Below, in pieces: positions 35,474-43,836 of a stretch of 64,000 nucleotides of DNA. The notes beneath the pieces were generated by a model that was given only the letters and a program-made list of their open reading frames with translations, searched no databases and was not told the DNA's origin. The stretch comes from JBBROS01 sp965217935 (lineage in GTDB: Bacteria > Pseudomonadota > Alphaproteobacteria > Acetobacterales > Acetobacteraceae). Where the stretch lies: assembly GCA_965217935.1 (NCBI GenBank), contig OZ244581.1:1116001-1180000 (forward strand). Reading direction: 5' to 3'. The translations under genes and the position numbers were made by a program. Each line of letters begins with the position of its first letter. Position 1 is the stretch's first letter.

Positions 35474-36316
35474 ATGCCAATCCCTGGTCCGCACCGGCTG
35501 CATTGCGGAGACTGCATCGAAGTCCTGGGCGCGATGGCTGAGGAGTCTGTCGACCTGATCGTCACGTCCCCGCCTTATAATCTCGGTATCGGCTATAGCA
35601 ATTACGACGACCGGCGGGCCGAAGAGGACTACTTGGCCTGGATGACGACCGTGGGTGGGGCGCTCCGTCGGGTTTTGCGGCCGGGCGGTTCGTTTTTCCT
35701 TAATGTTGCCGGGTCATCGACGCAGCCGTGGTTGCCGTTCGAGCTAATCGTCCGGCTACGGGCGCTGTTCGCGTTGCAGAATCATATTGCCTGGATCAAG
35801 TCGGTCGCGATCGGCGATGACGGCGTTGGTCATTTCAAGCCGGTGCCGGGAGAGCGTTTCTTGCACCGCAACCACGAGCACGTCTTCCACCTGACGCACC
35901 AGGGACGGGTGCAGCTCGACCGCCTGTCGATCGGCGTCCCGTTCAAGGACAAGAGCAACATCGCTCGCCGCGGCCATGCCCGGGACTTGCGGTGCCGGGG
36001 CGACACCTGGTTCATCCCATATAAGACGGTGCAAAGCCGGGCCGAGAAGTTCTTGCATCCGGGAACGTTCCCGCTCGACCTGCCTCGCTGGTGCATCCGC
36101 CTGCACGGGCAACCCGGCGCAGTCGTGCTTGACCCATTCGCCGGCGCAGGAACGACGGTGCTGGCGGCGGCGATGGAAGGGTGTACGGGGATCGGGATCG
36201 AGGTCGATCCGGATTACGTAGCGACGGCGCAGGCGAGGCTTGCAGAGCAGTCCTTGCAGGCCGCCGCGCCGGACCGAGACCAAGCGAAGGACCGGCGAAT
36301 GGCGCCCGGAAACTGA
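35474..36316 (+). CDS. Beta-class site-specific DNA methyltransferase (orphan)
   Basis: A 280-residue amino-methyltransferase. The catalytic motif TSPPYN (31-36) precedes the AdoMet-binding DPFAGAGTT (about 220), the beta-class order. RLHCGDCIEVLGAMAEESVD is the usual opening. It is shorter than CcrM (about 360 residues) and lacks its C-terminal domain. No restriction endonuclease is adjacent, so it is an orphan enzyme. Recognition sequence unknown; N6-adenine or N4-cytosine methylation both fit. It sits 6 bases after the Tim44 gene. Confidence 0.88.
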   Translation: MPIPGPHRLHCGDCIEVLGAMAEESVDLIVTSPPYNLGIGYSNYDDRRAEEDYLAWMTTVGGALRRVLRPGGSFFLNVAGSSTQPWLPFELIVRLRALFALQNHIAWIKSVAIGDDGVGHFKPVPGERFLHRNHEHVFHLTHQGRVQLDRLSIGVPFKDKSNIARRGHARDLRCRGDTWFIPYKTVQSRAEKFLHPGTFPLDLPRWCIRLHGQPGAVVLDPFAGAGTTVLAAAMEGCTGIGIEVDPDYVATAQARLAEQSLQAAAPDRDQAKDRRMAPGN

Positions 36317-36448
36317 CATGATGCAGCCTGTCTGTTCCTTGATCTGCCTCCGGCATTGTTCTGCCGCTTGCGTCCTCGCCGGGCAGGCCAGCTGGATGGG
36401 CGGTGGCAACCGTCAGAGCGTCGCTGCGGACAGCGACAGCTTGGAACG

Positions 36449-36982
36449 ATGCCCCGGCGCGGCCTGACCGAGACGGACCGGGCAGTTTGGGCCAGCTACG
36501 CCCGTTGCGTCGCTCCGATGCCCGGGATTGTCGTCCCGCCGCCGGAGTCACTGCTGCCGCCCTTAACCCCGCAAGCTCTCAAGCTGCCGCAAACGCAACC
36601 GGCGCGGCCGTTTTCGCAAGCGGCGGCGGCCCTTCTCGTCGGCGCCGCGCCAGGCGGGCTGGACGCGGCGACGTGGAATCGGTTCCGGCAAGGCAAGCTG
36701 CACCCGGTCCGAACGCTCGACCTGCACGGGCGCACGGTCCAGCACGCTTACCAGGCACTTGATCGGTTCCTGACCAGCGCTGCGGCCAGCTCCGTTCGTT
36801 GCGTCGAGGTGATCACCGGCCGGGGGAGCGGCGAGACCGGCGGGATCATCCGCCGCGAGTTCCCGTTATGGCTTAATCAGCCGCACCTGCGCGCGCTGAT
36901 CCTTGCCGCGGCGCATCCCCACGCGCTTAATCCCGGCAGCGTCCGTCTTCTGCTGAAGCGCAAGCGGCAGAACGCCGGATGA
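36449..36982 (+). CDS. Smr domain protein
   Basis: A 177-residue protein with a C-terminal Smr (small MutS-related) domain: TLDLHGRTVQHAYQALDRFL contains the conserved DLHG, and VEVITGRGSGETGGIIRREF the TGxG motif. The N-terminal part (TETDRAVWASYARCVAPMP) is typical of the alphaproteobacterial type found beside Tim44. Smr domains can have DNA or RNA endonuclease activity. The ATG at 36449 is preferred; its stop overlaps the next gene by 4 bases (ATGA). Confidence 0.88.
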   Translation: MPRRGLTETDRAVWASYARCVAPMPGIVVPPPESLLPPLTPQALKLPQTQPARPFSQAAAALLVGAAPGGLDAATWNRFRQGKLHPVRTLDLHGRTVQHAYQALDRFLTSAAASSVRCVEVITGRGSGETGGIIRREFPLWLNQPHLRALILAAAHPHALNPGSVRLLLKRKRQNAG

Positions 36983-37347
36983 CGCCGTTCGGTGCCCGTC
37001 TGCGCGTATTGCGCGCTGGCCGCGGCATGACGATGGGCCGGCTTGCCGATATCCTGCAAATCAGTCCAGCCTATCTGTCGGCGCTCGAGCACGGTCACCG
37101 CGGCGTGCCGAGTTCAGGCCTGGTGCATCAGATCTGCGACGCCTTCGGACTGATCTGGGACGAAGCCGACGAGCTTGCCCGGCTGGCCCGCCTCTCGCAC
37201 CCGCGCGTCACGGTCGATACGGCCGGGCTGAGTCCGGAACAGACGGCGTTGGCGAACCGGCTCGCTCAGGTTATTCACCGCTTGCCGCCGGCGACGGTTG
37301 CCGCCTTTCATGAGCTACTCGATAGGGCTCCATCGCTGGAGGCATGA
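36979..37347 (+). CDS. XRE-family helix-turn-helix regulator
   Basis: A 122-residue protein with an N-terminal Cro/C1-type HTH (RVLRAGRGMTMGRLADILQI, then SPAYLSALEHGHRGVPS). A short C-terminal helical region follows (EQTALANRLAQVIHRLPPAT). Coupled to the Smr gene by an ATGA overlap. Targets unknown. The IS66 element begins 79 bases after its stop. Confidence 0.88.
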   Translation: MTPFGARLRVLRAGRGMTMGRLADILQISPAYLSALEHGHRGVPSSGLVHQICDAFGLIWDEADELARLARLSHPRVTVDTAGLSPEQTALANRLAQVIHRLPPATVAAFHELLDRAPSLEA

Positions 37348-37426
37348 CGGCCGGACAGCGCAATATCAAGCGCGCGTTCCAGCTGACGCATTCTCGGGTT
37401 GCTGGCTGTCTCCTCCTCGCGCAGGA

Positions 37427-37508
37427 GTAAACGTCTGCTGATGGCCGCCTCAGAGGACCGGGCTGGCTTGTTTTCTATTGCTGCATGGAAAAGAGCAACA
37501 CGTCGGCC
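37427..37508 (+). repeat. Left terminal inverted repeat of IS66 (long)
   Basis: About 82 bp that match the right end at 40186-40268 in inverted orientation, with mismatches only around 37451-37458. The match includes the tnpA ribosome-binding region and the first codons (MEKSNTSA). IS66 terminal repeats are usually about 20-30 bp, so this is unusually long. Confidence 0.85.
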
Positions 37509-38093
37509 GATGTGGCTGCCGCTGTGGCAGCCACGGAGACACAGATTGAGATCGTCGGCGAGCGGCGGCGGATGCGTGATGCGGCGTTCCGGGCGTGGGT
37601 GGTCGAGGCGTGCCTGGCGCCCGGCGCACGGGTGCCGGAGTTGGCGCGCCGGTTCGGCACTTGCACCAGCCTGATTGATCGCTGGCGCCGTGCTGCCTTG
37701 GAGGAAGCGGCGGCCCAACCTTGCGCCGCCGCACCGGCATTGCCGGACAAGGCGCGGGGTGCGGAGACGCCGCTCGGGTTCGTGCCGGTCGGCGTGCTGG
37801 GCCGCGCGGAGGATGGCGGGCCTGCCCTGATCGCTCATCCGGCGCCGGCCGTAACGGCGGCGCCATTGCCTGGCCATGTGCCGCGGCCATCCCTGGCGGT
37901 GGAGGACCGTGCGGGCATGATCGAGATCGATTTGGCCTGCGGCGCGCGGCTGCGGGTGGACGCGTTCGTCAACGAGCGCGCGTTGCGCCGCGTGCTGGCG
38001 GCGCTGCGGATGGAGGGACGTCGTGATCCAGGCGGCGCCCGGGACCAAGGCATATCTGGCCTGCCGTCCGGTCAGCATGCGCTACGGATTTGA
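37485..38093 (+). CDS. tnpA: IS66 TnpA (accessory HTH protein)
   Basis: A 202-residue IS66 OrfA. An HTH region (FRAWVVEACLAPGARVPELA, then RRFGTCTSLIDRWRRAAL) and a C-terminal IELACGARLRV-like strand (here IDLACGARLRVDAFVNERAL) are present. It overlaps tnpB by 71 bases, whereas IS66 tnpA normally stops in a short GTGA/ATGA overlap. A GTGA is present at 38023 but in the wrong frame for tnpA, hinting at a small indel near the tnpA 3' end. Confidence 0.82.
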   Translation: MEKSNTSADVAAAVAATETQIEIVGERRRMRDAAFRAWVVEACLAPGARVPELARRFGTCTSLIDRWRRAALEEAAAQPCAAAPALPDKARGAETPLGFVPVGVLGRAEDGGPALIAHPAPAVTAAPLPGHVPRPSLAVEDRAGMIEIDLACGARLRVDAFVNERALRRVLAALRMEGRRDPGGARDQGISGLPSGQHALRI

Positions 38094-38376
38094 CGGGCTG
38101 GCGGCGCAAGTGGCGCAGGTCTTGGTGAGCGACCCGTTCAGCGGGCATCTGTTCCTGTTTCGCAGCAAAAAGGCCGACTATTTGAAATGCCTCTACTGGG
38201 ACGGAACCGGGCTGTGCCTGGCAGCCCCGCGGCTGGAGGCGGGCCGGTTCGTTTGGCCGCCGATCGTCGATGGCGCGATGGCGCTGACGCCGGCGCAGTT
38301 GGGCCTGCTGATCGAGGCGATGGACTGGCGGCGCATGGTGGCGCCCGAGCCGCCGCGCACGCCCGTGGCGGTCTGA
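38023..38376 (+). CDS. tnpB: IS66 TnpB (Orf2) accessory protein
   Basis: A 117-residue IS66 Orf2 protein starting with GTG. The conserved core is DPFSGHLFLFRSKKADYLKC followed by LYWDGTGLCLAAPRLEAGRF, with a typical C-terminus (ALTPAQLGLLIEAMDWRRM). Required for IS66 transposition by an unclear mechanism. Intact. Confidence 0.92.
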   Translation: MIQAAPGTKAYLACRPVSMRYGFDGLAAQVAQVLVSDPFSGHLFLFRSKKADYLKCLYWDGTGLCLAAPRLEAGRFVWPPIVDGAMALTPAQLGLLIEAMDWRRMVAPEPPRTPVAV

Positions 38377-38571
38377 TGTCGCCTGAGTTCGGGAGCAGTC
38401 AAAGGAAACGCTGTCAGTCCAGACCGGGCTTTGGTACGATCAGGCCATGTCCTTGGCGACCGCTCCTCTGCCCACCGACCCGGACGCGTTGCGGCAGTTC
38501 GCGGCCGGCCTGCAAGCCGAGCTGGCGCGCAAGGAGATCGAGATCACGGCCAACGCCGCCGAGATCCACGC

Positions 38572-38617
38572 CATCGCGAAGCGATCCCACGGCGTGATGT
38601 CAGCGAAGCTGACAGGG
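38572..38617 (+). repeat. 44-46 bp triple-hairpin insert, copy A (in frame in tnpC)
   Basis: Contains hairpin ATCGCGAAGCGAT (38573-38585), then palindrome CACGGCGTG (38588-38596), then hairpin TGTCAGCGAAGCTGACA (38598-38614). Both hairpins centre on GCGAAGC. It is translated as AKRSHGVMSAKLTG, a peptide that appears extra relative to the usual IS66 EIHAKTLHIEKLK spacing. Identical to copy B over 46 bases in inverted orientation. Confidence 0.9.
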
Positions 38618-39359
38618 AGGCTGCATATCGAAAAGCTCAAGATGCAGCTGGCCGTGCTGCGTCGGGCACAGTTCGGCCGGTCGTCGGAGACGCTCGGCCG
38701 CGACATCGGGCAGCTCGAACTGCTGATCGGCGAACTGGAGGAGGAGACGGCCGAGGGCGCCGCCCGTGCCCAGGCCGCCGGCGCCGGCGGCCCGCGCCAG
38801 GCCCGCACGCGCGGGCGCTGCCAGCCGGTGCGCAAGCCGCTGCCGCCGCACCTGCCGCGCGAGACCGTTACCCATGAGCCGCGTTGCGCCTGCCCCGGTT
38901 GCGGCGGCACGGTGTTCAGCCGGGTCGGCCAGGACGAGCGCGAGGTGCTGGAGTATGTGCCAAGCAGCTTCAAGCTCATCCGCCATATCCGGCCGAAACT
39001 GAGCTGCCGGGCGTGCGAGACCATCGTGCAGCAGCCGATGCCGACGCTGCCGATCGAGCGCGGCCGGCCCGGGCCGGGCCTGATTGCCCATGTGCTGGTG
39101 GCGAAATACTGCGACCACATGCCTTTGCACCGCCAGGCCGTGATCTACGCCCGCGAGGACGTGGAGCTCGACCGCTCGACCTTGGCTGATTGGGTCGGCG
39201 CGGCCGTATTCCTGCTGGCGCCGCTGGCTGAGGCGATCGGCCGCCACGTCCGCGCCGGCGCCGCGCTGCACGCTGACGACACCACCGTGCCGGTGCTCGC
39301 CCCCGGCCTGGGCAAAACCAAGACCGGGCGGCTGTGGGTGCTGGTGCGTGACGAGCGCC

Positions 39360-39405
39360 CCCTGTCAGCTTCGCTGACATCACGCCGTGGGATCGCTTCG
39401 CGATG
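39360..39405 (-). repeat. 44-46 bp triple-hairpin insert, copy B (disrupts tnpC)
   Basis: Exact reverse complement of copy A over 46 bases. It lies between the codons for DERP and GLDVPP and adds 3n+2 bases, shifting the tnpC frame. The same three hairpins are present in opposite orientation. Confidence 0.9.
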
Positions 39406-40185
39406 GGTTTGGACGTGCCGCCAGCGGCGTTCTACCGCTACTCAGCCGATCGCCGCGGCATCCATGCCCACGCCCTGCTCGATGGCTGCCACGGGTTCCT
39501 GCATGCCGACGGCTATGCAGGCTTCAACAAGCTCTACGCCCCGGCCACGCCCGGAGACGACCCGCTGCTGACCGAAGCGGCCTGTTGGAGCCATGCGAGT
39601 CGGAAACTCTATGATGTGCATCAGGCCACCGCCTCGCCGGTCGCCTTGCAGGCCTTGCAGCAGGTCGCCGCCCTGTTCCCCATTGAGAGCGACATCCGGG
39701 GGCAACTGCCCGAGCAGCGGGCTGCCACCCGCCAGGAGCACGCCCGGCCGCTGCTCGATCAGTTCCGCGCATGCCTCGACAGTTCGCTGGCCCGGATCAG
39801 CGGCAAGAGCGCGCTGGCTGGGGCCATCCGCTACGCCCTGTCGCGCTGGGCCGCACTCGTGCGCTACACCACCGATGGTCGCCTTGAGATGCCGAACAAC
39901 GCGGCGGAACGCGCAATGAAACCCCCAGTATTGGGCAGGAAGAACGATCTCTTCTGCGGGTCCGATGCCGGAGGCCAGCGCGCCGCCTGCGTTTATGCCA
40001 TCCTCGAAACCTGCGAGATGAACGGCATCAACCCTGAAGCCTACCTGACCGATATTCTCGGGCGCATTGCCGACTATTCCATCTCTCCGATCAACGCCCT
40101 GCTCCCCTGGTTCTGGACACATTAGCCGAATCCAACGCCAGACCTGGACCATCAAAGCCGCGGCCTGCGGCTGACGCTTACCATT

Positions 40186-40268
40186 GGCCGACGTGTTGCT
40201 CTTTTCCATGCAGCAATAGAAAACAAGCCAGCCCGGCCCTCACAAGGCGGCCATCAGCAGACGTTTAC
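40186..40268 (-). repeat. Right terminal inverted repeat of IS66 (long)
   Basis: Inverted counterpart of 37427-37508, ending ACGTTTAC at 40268. It carries a second copy of the tnpA start (MEKSNTSA on the minus strand), which opens an artefactual antisense frame through tnpC. Confidence 0.85.
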
Positions 40269-41028
40269 GGCCAGCGCCGGGGCGAGTGCTTGGTGCAGTG
40301 CCTCGGCGGTGCGCGCGGCGATCCGGCGCAGCCCGGCCTTGACCTTGGCCCATGCTGGCTTAATCGGGTTCAGGTCCGGCGAGTGGGTGGGCAGAAAGCG
40401 GTCGTTAAAGCCCGGGGCGTCGAGCAGTGCCCGGACACGCGGGGCCTTGTGGGCCGACAGGTTGTCCGTGATCAGCACGGCATCAGGCCGGGTGCGGCGC
40501 AGCTCGGGCAGCAGCGCCTCCCGCAGGTCGGCATGGAACACGGCCATGCTGGTTGCCGCCTTCACGCTCATCGCCCCCACGATGCCCTCTGACCCGGGCG
40601 CACCCAGCACCGTGACCCGCCTCCAGTGCCCGAACGGCGCCGACGCACAAGCACGCGTGCCGCACAGGCTGCGACCGTGCAGGCGTGCCATGTTGGTCAG
40701 CACGCCGCAGCGCCCGGTGCACGGTGGCCAGGTGGACGTGGACGTCGTGCGCTTCGGCCAGCCGGGACGTGATCTCGGCCAAAGTCAGGCGCTTCGGGTT
40801 GCCCGCCAGGCCCAGCATGGTCGCCTCAACCTCGCCGGCGATGCGCGGCGTGGGACCACCATGCATCGGCTTGGCCTCGCGCCGCCCCTCGTCGCGCGCG
40901 GCGGCCACCCATCGATACGCCGTCGAGCGTCCCACCGCGAACCGCTGCGCCGCTGCGTCCACGCCCTCGCCTGCCTCGACCGCCGCCAGAACGCGGCTGC
41001 GCAGGTCCGTCGGGCATGCTCCAGCCAT
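40269..41028 (-). pseudogene. IS630-family transposase, internally deleted and 3'-truncated
   Basis: The N-terminal HTH half starts at an ATG (41028) with GGAGGT before it: MAGACPTDLRSRVLAAVEAG, GRSTAYRWVAAARDEGRREA, up to VHRALRRA. The C-terminal DDE half is in another frame: TNMARLHGRSLCGTRACASA, DAVLITDNLSAHKAPRVRAL, FLPTHSPDLNPIKPAWAKVK. Roughly 45 residues normally lying between them, including the first catalytic Asp (FIDET-type), are missing. The end is cut by the IS66 right terminus. Inactive. Confidence 0.82.
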
Positions 41029-41136
41029 CGATACCTCCGCCCCAACACATAGGGAAAAGTGTCCCAACGTGCTTGCAGTGCGCTTTAGCGCTGGCGCTGC
41101 CGCCCCCCGCAGATTGCGGCCGCCATGACCGGCTGC

Positions 41137-42509
41137 GCCCCATAGGCGTTAAGATAAGTTCCTCACGGGGTATTGGATGCGCGTTTTTCGCTTTCGGCGT
41201 GAGTGGGCGAGGCGGCAGTGGACGTTGTGATTGGCGTGGAGCAGGTCGGTGAAGGTGAGCGCACCGATGATGGCGGCGAGCGGCACCCGCCGGGTGAGGT
41301 CCCAGATGAGCCATAGTGATGGCACGTATGCCGCCTCGATCACGTCATCAGGGGGAAGCTTCCAGGAATTCCTGGCTCAGATCGTCGCACAGCAGGGCAA
41401 GGATGAGATGGGCGTAAAGCCAAGTTCGCGAGGCGCGGTCGGTGCGCGTGGGAATGGCATCGATGTTCAGCAGGCTCTTGAGCCGCTTAAACGCCAATTC
41501 GATCAGCCAGCGCAGCCGATACACGGCAAGGATTTCCTCGGCCGGATAGTCCTGGGCCGGCAGCGAGGTGGCCAGGATCATCAATTCGGCCGCGATCAGG
41601 CTGCTCGGGTCAAGCGTCTTCTGCTTGCGCGATGCCTCTCTGAGCAACGTCTTGCGCGTTGCCGCGGTCGCCTGCGGGGTTTTGCGCTGGATGATCAGGC
41701 GCAGCGTCAGGGCTGGGGTGAGCTTGCCAGTTCTGGCGAGCACCATGACTTCGTGGGGCTGCATATCATGGGGCAGAGCGCGCATGTGGGCGATCAGGTC
41801 GAACGGGCGGCTGTCCTGCCGGGTCAGGCTGAGCGCGCTCCAGCCGACGCGGACGATGACATCGGCCTCGTTGCCGCTGAGGTCGCGGCACTGTTGCATG
41901 GCGCCGGCGCGGGCGAAGTAGCGGTCGGCGATGCGGATCTCGCCGGCGATAGGCGCGCCGCGGGTGATCGCCTCGGCGGCGCGATCGTCGGTCAGTTCGA
42001 GATGCGAGAAGCCGCCGCGTCCGAGATCATAGACTGCGTGCACGCGCCAGTCGGCGGTTTTGCTGCCGCGCTCGCGGATGCAGGTGCCGTCGCTGGCGCG
42101 CAGTACGCGGCCGGCCCAGCGTACTGCAGCACCGGGGGGATGTGGCCGCGAGCTGATGGCCAAGGACCGCTGCAAGAAACTCGGTCGCCTTGTCGAGGCG
42201 ATACTTCACGGCCGGGTCGCTCATCTGGGCAAAGCCGAGCCTGGTGGCCCAGGCAGCGGTCTGGCTGAGCGACAATCCGCCCGGGCCGCGCGCCAATGAC
42301 AGGCGCAGCAGGTTGGCCCCGCTTTCCAGAACGCGTTTGCGCTCGAAGGCTTTGGTTTGGCGGGCAAGCGCATCGAGATCGAGCTGTGGCGGAAGTCGCC
42401 CCAGAACAGCGTCGAACCCGTCCGCGGGGAGAGATGCTGGGGTCTGCATCTGGCCGTAGAATCAAACCCACTCGCGCCGGGTCAAGCCTTATCTTAACGC
42501 CTATGGGGC
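41137..42509. mobile_element. IS4-family-like insertion sequence
   Basis: A 1373-bp unit bounded by 22-bp perfect inverted repeats; the inner 18 bases of the left one read CATAGGCGTTAAGATAAG. It contains one frameshifted IS4-type transposase. No clear target duplication is seen in the immediate flanks. Confidence 0.85.
41348..42449 (-). pseudogene. IS4-family transposase, frameshifted
   Basis: The N-terminal part (MQTPASLPADGFDAVLGRLP, FAQMSDPAVKYRLDKATEFL, AAVLGHQLAA) is in one frame. From about 42130 the protein continues in another frame: RWAGRVLRASDGTCIRERGS, then KTADWRVHAVYDLGRGGFSH. The C-terminal IS4 Y-(2)-R-(3)-E-(6)-K region is YRLRWLIELAFKRLKSLLNI. The terminal inverted repeats are intact, so the element could still be moved in trans. 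Confidence 0.85.
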
Positions 42510-42545
42510 AAAGCCCCCTGTCCGCCGCGGCCCCAGCTGGAGCGG

Positions 42546-43301
42546 TTGAGCATGCAGCGGCATCACTTGATCGCCGCGATGAGCAATCTGCGCCTGCGCG
42601 GCATGGCGGCGGCGATCGACGAAGCGGTGGTGCAAGGCATCCGGCAACGCCGCACGGTCGAGGAGATCCTATGCGAACTGCTTCGCGCCGAGGCGGCCGA
42701 ACGGCAGAGCCGCTCGATCCGCTATCGGCTCGGCATTGCTGGCCTGCCGGAGATGAACGACCCCGACGGCTTCCGCTTCGACCTTTTGCCGGCGGGCGAG
42801 GCGCTGGCGGCCAGCCCGCACGCGGGCGCGTTCCTGGCTGAGCGGCGCAATGCCGTGTTTGTCGGCGGAACGGGCGCCGGCAAAACGCATCTGAGTGTCG
42901 CTATCGCCGCCCTCGCGAAGCGATCCCACGGCGTGATGTCAGAGAAGCTGACAGGAATGATCCGCGCTGGCGCCCAGGCAAAATTCTTCAATATCGCCGA
43001 TTTGGTCAACTGTGTGGAGGCGGAAAGCCAAGACCGTTGCGTGCTCGCAATGGACAATCGCCCGCGCCGCCTCGGCCCCGTGGCGCTGGACGAATCGGGC
43101 TACTTGCCGTGCTCGCGCTCGGAGGGCGAGTTACTGTTCCATCTCCTGGCCCGTTTGCACGGCCAGACCTCAGTGATCATGACGACCTATCTCGATTTTG
43201 CCGACCGGCCCCAAATATTCGGCGACGCCCGAATGAGTTCGGCGCTGCTCGATCGCCTCACCCATCATTGCGATATCGTCGAGACCGGAAACGAGAGCTA
43301 A
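42546..43301 (+). CDS. istB: IS21-family helper ATPase IstB with peptide insertion
   Basis: A 251-residue AAA+ helper of IS21 transposition. Walker A VFVGGTGAGKTHLSVAIAA is followed by a foreign peptide (AKRSHGVMSEKLTG) encoded by the third copy of the hairpin insert, then the normal IRAGAQAKFFNIADLVN. ESGYLPCSRSEGELLFHLLA and SALLDRLTHHCDIVETGNES follow. The middle (about 155-175) is diverged from the usual IstB and the C-terminus stops a few residues early. No istA is present, so this is an orphan or remnant. The insert lies just after the Walker A helix and may impair function. Confidence 0.82.
   Translation: MSMQRHHLIAAMSNLRLRGMAAAIDEAVVQGIRQRRTVEEILCELLRAEAAERQSRSIRYRLGIAGLPEMNDPDGFRFDLLPAGEALAASPHAGAFLAERRNAVFVGGTGAGKTHLSVAIAALAKRSHGVMSEKLTGMIRAGAQAKFFNIADLVNCVEAESQDRCVLAMDNRPRRLGPVALDESGYLPCSRSEGELLFHLLARLHGQTSVIMTTYLDFADRPQIFGDARMSSALLDRLTHHCDIVETGNES
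42912..42955 (+). repeat. 44-bp triple-hairpin insert, copy C (in frame in istB)
   Basis: Matches copies A and B over 43 bases from TCGCGAAGCG to GACAGG with one substitution (CAGCGAAG to CAGAGAAG) that opens the closing base pair of the second hairpin. It reads in frame, giving AKRSHGVMSEKLTG. Confidence 0.9.
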
Positions 43302-43836
43302 AGGGGAACCCGACTGCACGCCAATCGGGTTTCTCTTTTGAAAGCTGATCGACACCGTTCCGCCGGATCCAAACGGGGACGCTTCGGATCGGACGCGCGC
43401 CGCCGGGCCGTTGGCCCACGATACGGCGACTGCGCGAGTCGTTGTGGACTATCCGGCGCTGACGGAAGGACCTGAGCCGTTGAAACCTGGCCCATGCGGA
43501 AAGCTCATCGTGGACCGGCCGGCCGAGCCGCCTGCCGCCGCTTTGCGGTCAATGCCGCTTCTGACGTGCAGCCGTCTGACGCGCCGGCCGAGGCCGCCCG
43601 TGTGGCAAGAGCCGGAACGGAGACGACGCGAACGGAGGCGCTGCCTGCATCCGTAATCGCGGATCTGCTGACCCGGGGGGGCGAAGATGTGGAGGCTGAA
43701 GGACATCTCCGTCTGACGCCTGCTGTTGGCGCGGGCGGCGAAGGCCGGCAGCGCCCGAGGGAGCTTGAACTCGCCAGGACGTATGATGCCGAGCAATGCG
43801 ACCCAGGAGAGGGCGATGCGGAGGCCGACGCGGCTA
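43302..43836. other. Gap between istB and IS630 element
   Basis: About 535 GC-rich bases with no gene I can support. Long open frames exist on the minus strand (around 43449-43856) but match nothing I recognise. Probably the degraded IS21 right end plus the original target sequence. Confidence 0.4.

Larger units (their letters stand above)
38447..40125 (+). pseudogene. tnpC: IS66 TnpC transposase, frameshifted by a 44-bp insert
   Basis: Catalytic IS66 transposase. The first frame runs from the ATG at 38447 (leucine-zipper region EKLKMQLAVLRRAQFGRSSE, zinc-finger CPGCGGTVF, DDE start TVPVLAPGLGKTKTGRLWVL) to VRDERP at about 39361. A 44-bp insert then shifts the frame. The rest continues in another frame from GLDVPPAAFYRYSADRRG (39406) to the end (MPNNAAERAMKPPVLGRKND carries the catalytic Glu region). 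A second copy of the insert at 38572-38617 is in frame between EIHA and LHIEK. Without the 39362 insert the two halves would read through, so the loss of function is due to it. Confidence 0.88.
37427..40268. mobile_element. IS66-family insertion sequence
   Basis: A 2842-bp element bounded by inverted repeats beginning GTAAACGTCTGCTGATGGCC. It contains the IS66 trio tnpA, tnpB and tnpC in order. Its tnpC is broken by a 44-bp insert. The 8 bases flanking each end differ (left GCGCAGGA, right GGCCAGCG), so no target duplication remains and one flank has probably been lost or rearranged. The right end lies inside the 3' part of an IS630 transposase, which loses its natural C-terminus there. Confidence 0.9.

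Noticed and set aside
39442..40209. Minus-strand open frame beginning MEKSNTSA through tnpC
   Set aside because: It starts with the tnpA codons only because the IS66 right inverted repeat copies them; the rest is antisense to tnpC.
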